Below, piece after piece: positions 1-4,007 of a stretch of 6,592 nt of DNA. The translations under genes were made by a program, and so were the position numbers. The stretch spans positions 1 to 6,592 of the forward strand of contig JBKBUQ010000163.1 of the NCBI GenBank assembly GCA_046289975.1, in the 5' to 3' direction. Numbering within the stretch: position 1 is the stretch's first letter; every line of letters begins with the position of its first letter. The DNA comes from UBA2798 sp046289975. GTDB lineage: Bacteria > Bacteroidota > Bacteroidia > Flavobacteriales_D > UBA2798. The notes below the pieces were generated by a model that saw nothing but the letters and a program-made list of their open reading frames with translations, had not been told where the DNA came from and ran no database searches.

Positions 1-289
1 CCGGCAAAACCAAATAATTACTTGCCTGACAGGCCGGTTGAAACCAGGAAGTTGCTACCAGAATACTATCCCCACCGGTAAGGGTATCGTAGTCGACATG
101 AGTTTTGAATGCATCTCCTGTAATGAGATTTACAGCAGGTGCAGGAGTGCATGCATCCTCATCGCTGTTGATCCATCCGGCCGGAAATCCTGAATTAAAA
201 TTTTCGTTCAGCAAGTTGATGATTTGCGATTGGGCAGTCAACTGAACAACAGCCAGTAGAAAAAGGGTCAGAAAAATGCGGTGTCTCAT
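1..289 (-). CDS. Secreted choice-of-anchor J (cleaved adhesin-like) protein, N-terminal part
   Basis: The reading frame starts at an ATG (reverse complement of 287-289) and stays open to the left edge, so about 96 N-terminal residues are visible and the 3' end is missing. Residues 1 to about 20 form a signal peptide: a basic MRHR start, a hydrophobic core (IFLTLFLLAVV), and an LTAQS end that resembles the usual Bacteroidota cleavage region. The mature part begins with NFNSGFPAGWINSDED, followed by GGDSILVATSWFQP and ASNYLVLP. This order (F-P-x-GW, GDS..A.SWF, then a .YL..P strand) is the signature of the choice-of-anchor J / cleaved adhesin beta-sandwich. Such proteins are usually exported and often carry a C-terminal type IX secretion sorting domain; that end lies outside the window, so T9SS use is inferred. 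It is transcribed divergently from the polyphosphate kinase gene. The ligand is unknown. I am confident of the family and only moderately sure of the secretion route. Confidence 0.8.
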   Translation of the reverse strand, partial: MRHRIFLTLFLLAVVQLTAQSQIINLLNENFNSGFPAGWINSDEDACTPAPAVNLITGDAFKTHVDYDTLTGGDSILVATSWFQPACQASNYLVLP

Positions 290-295
290 GGGTAA

Positions 296-303
296 CAAAA
301 GTA
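296..303 (-). promoter_or_regulatory. Bacteroidota-type -7 promoter element (TAnnTTTG) of the adhesin-like gene
   Basis: On the minus strand the octamer TACTTTTG matches TAnnTTTG, the known -7 element of the Bacteroidota primary sigma factor. It ends only 6 bases before the ATG, so transcription would start at or next to the start codon and the mRNA would be leaderless or nearly so. A TTTG lies only 12 bases upstream (316-319), which is too close for a normal -33 element, so the -33 half is not convincing. Confidence 0.4.
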
Positions 304-354
304 AGAAAATCAACGCAAAAGCCCTTGAAATATTGCAGAATGCGACACGAATGG

Positions 355-372
355 GGTAAATATTTACCTTTA
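355..372 (+). promoter_or_regulatory. Perfect 14-bp palindrome overlapping a possible -7 element ahead of ppk2
   Basis: Positions 355-368 read GGTAAATATTTACC, identical to their own reverse complement. The palindrome ends 9 bases before the ppk2 ATG. TACCTTTA at 365-372 is a one-mismatch version of the TAnnTTTG -7 element and overlaps the right arm. A dimeric repressor bound here would cover the putative promoter, so an operator is plausible. There is no regulator gene next to it and no second copy in the window, so this is inference. No good -33 TTTG is seen at the expected distance. Confidence 0.3.
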
Positions 373-377
373 TCATA

Positions 378-1178
378 ATGAGAGAGCATTTAGAAACCGA
401 TAAGGAATTCGAAGAAGAGTTCATGAAATTGCAGATTGAGCTCGTAAAACTTCAAAAATGGATGATTCGCAAGCGGAAAAGGCTGATTATCTTATTTGAG
501 GGCCGGGATACTGCCGGAAAGGGAGGAGCAATCTATTGGTTTTCGCGATTCTTGAATCCGCGCCATTTCAGGATCGTTGCATTACCAAAACCCACCAAAC
601 TTGAAAAAGGACAATGGTATTTTCAGCGTTACGCGGCCCATTTACCAAACGCCGGTGAAATGGTGTTTTTCGACCGTAGCTGGTACAACCGTGCTGTTGT
701 AGAACCCGTGATGGATTTTTGCACGACGCAGCAATATGATCTCTTTATGAAACAAGTTGTGCAATTTGAACACATGCTTGTTGAGGCACGTACCACCATT
801 ATTAAATTCTGGTTTTCCATTGATATTGAAGTACAAAAAAAACGCCTTCAGAATCGCGTGAGCAATCCCTTAAAAACATGGAAACTCAGCACGGTGGATA
901 TTGAAGCACAGCGAAAATGGCATGAGTTTACCAGATACAAGGAAATCATGTTTGAAAAAACGCATCGTGACAGCAGTCCATGGGTAATCATAAACGGGAA
1001 TCACAAACCCAAAGCAAGAATGGAAGCAATTCGCTACGTGATTTCATTGTTTGAATACGACGACAAAGACAAAAGCATCAACTTTAAGTGCGACCCCAAC
1101 TGGCTGGCGATCTACGACGGTAATCCGAATCCGTTCACCTTACCCGGACAAATAAGTGATGGCGATGATGACCTTTGA
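378..1178 (+). CDS. ppk2: Polyphosphate kinase 2 (PPK2, single-domain, class I-like)
   Basis: This cytoplasmic enzyme transfers phosphate between inorganic polyphosphate and nucleotides. Class I members mainly run polyP plus NDP to NTP. The 266-residue protein is the usual size for a single-domain PPK2. Its Walker A loop is GRDTAGKGG (residues 42-50) and its Walker B segment is FFDRSWYNRA (97-106). A family block QWYFQRYAAHLPNAGE lies at 79-94 between them. The lid, with R156, R160, K166 and WK at 168-169, spans about 156-174 and is followed by WHEFTRYKEIMF. A charged helix (residues 3-35) precedes the P-loop, as is typical. The lid reads RVSNPLK where I recall RxxDPxK as usual, so N163 replaces an acidic residue. 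The ATG at 378 is the natural start; no Shine-Dalgarno sequence is visible, and the palindrome at 355-368 lies just upstream. The 3' end overlaps the acetyltransferase gene. No ppk1 or exopolyphosphatase gene lies in the window. The family is certain; the class I call rests on sequence resemblance. Confidence 0.95.
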   Translation: MREHLETDKEFEEEFMKLQIELVKLQKWMIRKRKRLIILFEGRDTAGKGGAIYWFSRFLNPRHFRIVALPKPTKLEKGQWYFQRYAAHLPNAGEMVFFDRSWYNRAVVEPVMDFCTTQQYDLFMKQVVQFEHMLVEARTTIIKFWFSIDIEVQKKRLQNRVSNPLKTWKLSTVDIEAQRKWHEFTRYKEIMFEKTHRDSSPWVIINGNHKPKARMEAIRYVISLFEYDDKDKSINFKCDPNWLAIYDGNPNPFTLPGQISDGDDDL

Positions 1179-1593
1179 GATTTCCGAAATTAAAGGTGCA
1201 GCAAAAATGCTTGAACAGTTGCATTTGCTTCAGCAACTTACCAAAGAGCTTACCCATGAATCGACTGAAACGATGCTTGGCGAAATGATTGAAAAGGGAT
1301 ACCGAATGATCGGCATTTTTGAAAATCAGCAATGCATTGGAATTTCCGGAATTTGGATTGGAACAAAATTATATTCCGGCAAATACCTCGAGATCGACAA
1401 TTTTGTGATCGACAAAAATACCCGTTCGAAAGGTGCTGGAAAGGCACTGGTAAACTACATTGAAAAAATTGCCATCGAAAACAAGTGCAAATGCATAATG
1501 CTCGATGCCTATACCTCCAACAATGCCGCTCACAAATTCTACCTCCGAGAAGGATTTTTAATCCGGGGATTTCACTTTATTAAAGAAATGTAA
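1159..1593 (+). CDS. GNAT family N-acetyltransferase
   Basis: This is a 144-residue single-domain GNAT protein, which transfers an acetyl group from acetyl-CoA to an amine; the substrate cannot be read from sequence. The order is an N-terminal helix pair (about 10-48), strands GIFENQQCIGISGIW, the LEIDNFVID strand, then the acetyl-CoA pyrophosphate loop RSKGAGK (residues 89-95, matching R/Q-x-x-G-x-G/A). The C-terminal block has NNAAHKFYLREGF (121-133), typical of the family. The start is ambiguous: GTG at 1156 and ATGs at 1159, 1165 and 1168 are all in frame. I chose the first ATG, and the choice moves the N-terminus by at most four residues. Every option overlaps the end of ppk2 in another frame (11 to 23 bp), which suggests co-transcription and translational coupling. 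The stop codon lies inside the first heptamer unit of the downstream repeat array. Confidence 0.9.
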   Translation: MAMMTFEISEIKGAAKMLEQLHLLQQLTKELTHESTETMLGEMIEKGYRMIGIFENQQCIGISGIWIGTKLYSGKYLEIDNFVIDKNTRSKGAGKALVNYIEKIAIENKCKCIMLDAYTSNNAAHKFYLREGFLIRGFHFIKEM

Positions 1594-1637
1594 ACGGAAA
1601 ATGGTGAACAGTAAACGGTGAACGGTGATCAGTGATC
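1589..1637 (+). repeat. Heptamer tandem array 1 (about 7 units, RGTRAWC type)
   Basis: From the acetyltransferase stop codon onward the sequence falls into consecutive 7-base units: TGTAAAC, GGAAAAT, GGTGAAC, AGTAAAC, GGTGAAC, GGTGATC, AGTGATC. The first two are degenerate and the last five are close copies. All units except the second contain TGA or TAA at the same position; because 7 is not a multiple of 3, successive units place stops in all three forward frames. I do not know its function. It looks like one of the short tandem repeats of Bacteroidota intergenic regions. Confidence 0.65.
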
Positions 1638-1676
1638 CCGACGCAATTGGTCGGAACAGGCCGGTGAATGATCACT
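1631..1676. repeat. Nested inverted repeat between the two heptamer arrays
   Basis: The last unit of array 1, AGTGATC (1631-1637), is matched by its reverse complement GATCACT at 1670-1676. Inside lies a second pair, CCGAC (1638-1642) and GTCGG (1650-1654), with a 7-base loop, then the palindrome GGCCGG at 1659-1664. A transcript could form a 5-bp GC-rich hairpin within a longer 7-bp stem. No T-run follows, so it is not a standard intrinsic terminator. Three GATC sites fall within 1627-1673. It could be a structured processing or stabilising element, or part of a dispersed repeat family. Confidence 0.5.
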
Positions 1677-1690
1677 AATTTACTCTTAAC

Positions 1691-1739
1691 TGATAACCGA
1701 TAACTGATAACCGATAACCGATAACTGATAACCGATAAT
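1691..1739 (+). repeat. Heptamer tandem array 2 (7 units of YGATAAC)
   Basis: Seven back-to-back 7-base units run T/C-GATAAC in the first-base order T, C, T, C, C, T, C; only the last unit differs (CGATAAT). A degenerate eighth unit, TCTTAAC, precedes them at 1684-1690. The T-type units contain TGATAA, two in-frame stops, and every unit contains TAA. Stops therefore fall in all three forward frames, while the minus strand has none in the array. The array ends 4 bases before the ATG of the hydrolase at 1744, so it would form the 5' untranslated region of any transcript reading through. Copy number may vary between strains by slippage; this is inferred from its form. Confidence 0.8.
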
Positions 1740-1743
1740 CAAA

Positions 1744-2427
1744 ATGAAATCACTTCTTCTCCTTCACGGTGCAATCGGATCGGCTGAGCAGATACAACCT
1801 TTAGCGGATGAACTTAAAAAACACTTTGATGTCCACACATTCAATTTTTCAGGTCATGGAGGATTGTCAACTGATATTGATTTTTCAATTGAACAATTTG
1901 CAACAGATTTAGATAATTACATTATAGAAAAAAATCTACATACGGTAAATATACTGGGTTACTCGATGGGTGGATATGTTGCGCTATTTCTTGCAGCAAA
2001 ACGACCGGAACTATTTTCTTCAATTATGACACACGGAACCAAATTCAACTGGACTCCGGAGATTGCTGAGAAAGAAGCGAAAATGCTCAATGCCGAAAAA
2101 ATTGAAGAAAAAATTCCTGCATTTGCAAACGCACTAAAACAAAGACATCATCCTGCCGACTGGAAAATTGTTCTGGAGAAAACAGCAACAATGATGAAAA
2201 AAATGGGCGATACCCCTCCCCTGTCCGACGACCTTCTTTCGAAGATCAATATCCCGGTAAGAATCTCGATTGGTGACCGCGATGAAATGGTAAGTTTGGA
2301 GGAAACCACCCATGTTTACAAAACACTTCCCAATGCAAGCATGCAAGTACTTCCGAATACGAAACATCCGGTGGAAAAAATAAATCCTGCTTTTATTGTA
2401 AGCGCCTCTCTGGAATTTTTCCAATGA
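1744..2427 (+). CDS. Alpha/beta fold hydrolase (first of three)
   Basis: This 227-residue protein has the complete layout of an alpha/beta hydrolase and no signal peptide, so it is probably cytoplasmic. Strand KSLLLLHG leads into the oxyanion motif HGAIGS (8-13). A second HG motif, SGHGGLS, is at 36-42. The nucleophile elbow is GYSMGG with Ser74. The acid is Asp180 or Asp178 in GDRDEMV, and the catalytic histidine is His208 in NTKHPVE. The cap region between about residues 100 and 160 is helical and charged. The substrate is unknown: short-chain esters, acyl-CoA or thioesters are all possible for this family. The ATG at 1744 is preceded by in-frame stops in heptamer array 2, which fixes the start. 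It lies 150 bp after the acetyltransferase gene and 81 bp before another hydrolase, with which it shares the HxAIGS oxyanion signature. Confidence 0.85.
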   Translation: MKSLLLLHGAIGSAEQIQPLADELKKHFDVHTFNFSGHGGLSTDIDFSIEQFATDLDNYIIEKNLHTVNILGYSMGGYVALFLAAKRPELFSSIMTHGTKFNWTPEIAEKEAKMLNAEKIEEKIPAFANALKQRHHPADWKIVLEKTATMMKKMGDTPPLSDDLLSKINIPVRISIGDRDEMVSLEETTHVYKTLPNASMQVLPNTKHPVEKINPAFIVSASLEFFQ

Positions 2428-2508
2428 ATCAATAACTCATTGTGATGAATGAATTTTTATTCTTCGTTCTTGTACTAATTTTTCTTAAAATAGAGTTTAC
2501 ACTTTCCT

Positions 2509-3273
2509 TTGGCACAATTAAATTTTAAAATAATCGGCGATCCGGATGCAACAGAAATTGTGCTGGTTTTTCTCCACGATGCGATTGGATCTGTTAGTCA
2601 GTGGCGCGATTTCCCGGAGAGAGTTTGCAACAAACTTTCCTTACCTGGAATTGTGTACGACCGTAAAGGTCATGGAAAATCTCCATCGCTGGAAGGTATT
2701 CGGAATGTGGATTACATGCACAGGTATGCATGGGAGGAATTGCCTGAATTTATAAATCAAATTGCGCCCGATAAAAAACTAATTCTGATTGGTCACAGCG
2801 ATGGCGGATCCATTGCATTGTTGTTTGCAGCCAAATTTCCCGAAAAAACATTAGGAATAATCACTATGGCAGCCCATGTCCTGGTGGAGGAAATCACATT
2901 GAATGGAATCCGGGAGACGGCAAAAACATTTGAAACGGGCGAATGGATGGAAAAACTCAGGAAACATCACGGATCAAATACAGAAATCATTTTTGAAGCC
3001 TGGTGGAAAACATGGACATCACCGGCATTCAAGGATTGGAGTATCAGAGAGCATTTGGCAGACATTACTTGTCCTGTTTTTGCAATTCAGGGTGTTGACG
3101 ACAATTACGGCACAGAAGATCAGGTTGACCGAATTCTATATGCTATAGAAGCTTATGGAGAAAAATGGATGATTGACGAACCTTGCGGACATGCTCCCTG
3201 GAAATCTCATTGTGAAAAGCTTATTGAAAGAATAAACACATTTATCATTGAGCGTGTTTTGCCCGTGGGATAA
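2509..3273 (+). CDS. Alpha/beta fold hydrolase (second of three), TTG start
   Basis: This 254-residue hydrolase begins AQLNFKIIGDPDATEIVLVFLHDAIGS as one continuous N-terminal stretch (residues 2-28), with oxyanion motif HDAIGS at 23-28. It continues with YDRKGHGKS (50-58) and the nucleophile elbow GHSDGG with Ser97. The acid is Asp197 or Asp198 in QGVDDNYGT, and the histidine is His228 in PCGHAPW. The cap holds a Trp-rich segment, EAWWKTW (163-169). TTG at 2509 is the only usable start: a TAG at 2491 closes the frame upstream and the first internal Met (residue 70) would remove the oxyanion motif. The protein then begins MAQLNFKI, which looks natural for this group. No signal peptide is seen. 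Substrate unknown. The first hydrolase's HGAIGS motif resembles this HDAIGS, but the rest of the proteins differ clearly, so any duplication is old. Confidence 0.85.
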   Translation: MAQLNFKIIGDPDATEIVLVFLHDAIGSVSQWRDFPERVCNKLSLPGIVYDRKGHGKSPSLEGIRNVDYMHRYAWEELPEFINQIAPDKKLILIGHSDGGSIALLFAAKFPEKTLGIITMAAHVLVEEITLNGIRETAKTFETGEWMEKLRKHHGSNTEIIFEAWWKTWTSPAFKDWSIREHLADITCPVFAIQGVDDNYGTEDQVDRILYAIEAYGEKWMIDEPCGHAPWKSHCEKLIERINTFIIERVLPVG

Positions 3274-3338
3274 CGGTAAAAAGTAAAAATTTAGTTCACT
3301 CAACTTATTAGCGATTTCTTTGTTTTAATTACGTATTA

Positions 3339-3986
3339 ATGAAAGAGCATCATCTCATCATACCAAAAACTGCACGCTATTTTCAGAATGGTGAACTGAA
3401 TCAATCAACTTCAGAAGTATGGATTGTTTGTCACGGGTACGGACAATTGGCAAATTTCTTTCTAAGAAAGTTCGATCTGTTGAAGTCAAATACTACTTGC
3501 ATCATTGCACCGGAAGGTTTACACCGTTATTATCTGGAGGGTAGCGCCGGAAGAGTTGGTGCAAGCTGGATGACAAGGGAGGACCGGTTAACTGACATTA
3601 AAGATTATGTCAACTATCTTGACCTCTTAGCTGAAAAAGTTAAACAGGCATCACCCAAAGCCAAATTGTATGTACTGGGGTTTTCACAAGGATGTGCAAC
3701 AGTATCCAGATGGGTTAATCAGGGCAAAACCCAACCGGACGCCCTTATTTTATATGCAGGAGTGTTTCCTCCCGACCTCGATTTTTCAATAGAAGGATCG
3801 ACCTTGCGGAACACTAAAGTCATATTAACCAACGGAAATAAGGATGCATACCTGAAAGAAAGTGATATTAACCACCAATTAAGTATCATGGAACAAAATG
3901 GAATCCAGCCCAAATTCATTCCATTTGAAGGTAGTCACCAAATTTACCCCGAAGTTCTTGACCTGATCCGAAAAAAGTTATCCTGA
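3339..3986 (+). CDS. Phospholipase/carboxylesterase-type serine hydrolase (third of three)
   Basis: This 215-residue protein belongs to the compact predicted-esterase group (Abhydrolase_2, the family of YpfH and carboxylesterase/acyl-protein thioesterase). Strand EVWIVCHGYGQ holds the HGYGQ oxyanion motif (32-36). A family block, RVGASWMTREDRLTDIKDY, spans 72-90. The nucleophile is Ser116 in GFSQG, the acid is Asp169 in GNKDAY, and the histidine is His200 in GSHQI. There is no inserted cap, as expected for this group, and no signal peptide. The ATG at 3339 is the obvious start. It follows the second hydrolase by 65 bp and precedes the receptor-phosphatase gene by 21 bp, so it may be co-transcribed with the latter. 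Family members cleave short acyl esters or deacylate proteins; the substrate here is unknown. Confidence 0.88.
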   Translation: MKEHHLIIPKTARYFQNGELNQSTSEVWIVCHGYGQLANFFLRKFDLLKSNTTCIIAPEGLHRYYLEGSAGRVGASWMTREDRLTDIKDYVNYLDLLAEKVKQASPKAKLYVLGFSQGCATVSRWVNQGKTQPDALILYAGVFPPDLDFSIEGSTLRNTKVILTNGNKDAYLKESDINHQLSIMEQNGIQPKFIPFEGSHQIYPEVLDLIRKKLS

Positions 3987-4007
3987 AATTTGCTATATTG
4001 GATCGCT

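Noticed and set aside
195..389. 64-codon minus-strand ORF spanning the divergent intergenic region
   Set aside because: It lies in a different frame from the adhesin-like gene, has no recognisable motif and would run across the promoter and the palindrome; the true minus-strand gene starts at 289.
1589..1739. CRISPR-like array
   Set aside because: The units are 7 bases, contiguous and without spacers; it is a simple tandem repeat.
2422..2458. Possible terminator: CAATGA/TCATTG stem followed by a T5 run
   Set aside because: The stem has only two G-C pairs and a 9-base loop, it overlaps the stop codon, and the T-run is 11 bases away.
2445..2528. 27-residue hydrophobic ORF (MNEFLFFVLVLIFLK...) between the first two hydrolases
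   Set aside because: It is short, AT-rich, overlaps the TTG start of the next gene in another frame and shows no start signal; hydrophobicity is expected from T-rich sequence.
2903..3148. 81-codon plus-strand ORF inside the second hydrolase
   Set aside because: It is an out-of-frame shadow of a gene with a complete catalytic triad in the main frame.
3990..4007. TTG start adding MLYWIA to the receptor-phosphatase
   Set aside because: The ATG at 4008 gives a normal signal peptide with a basic N-region (MKPR); the extension has no support.
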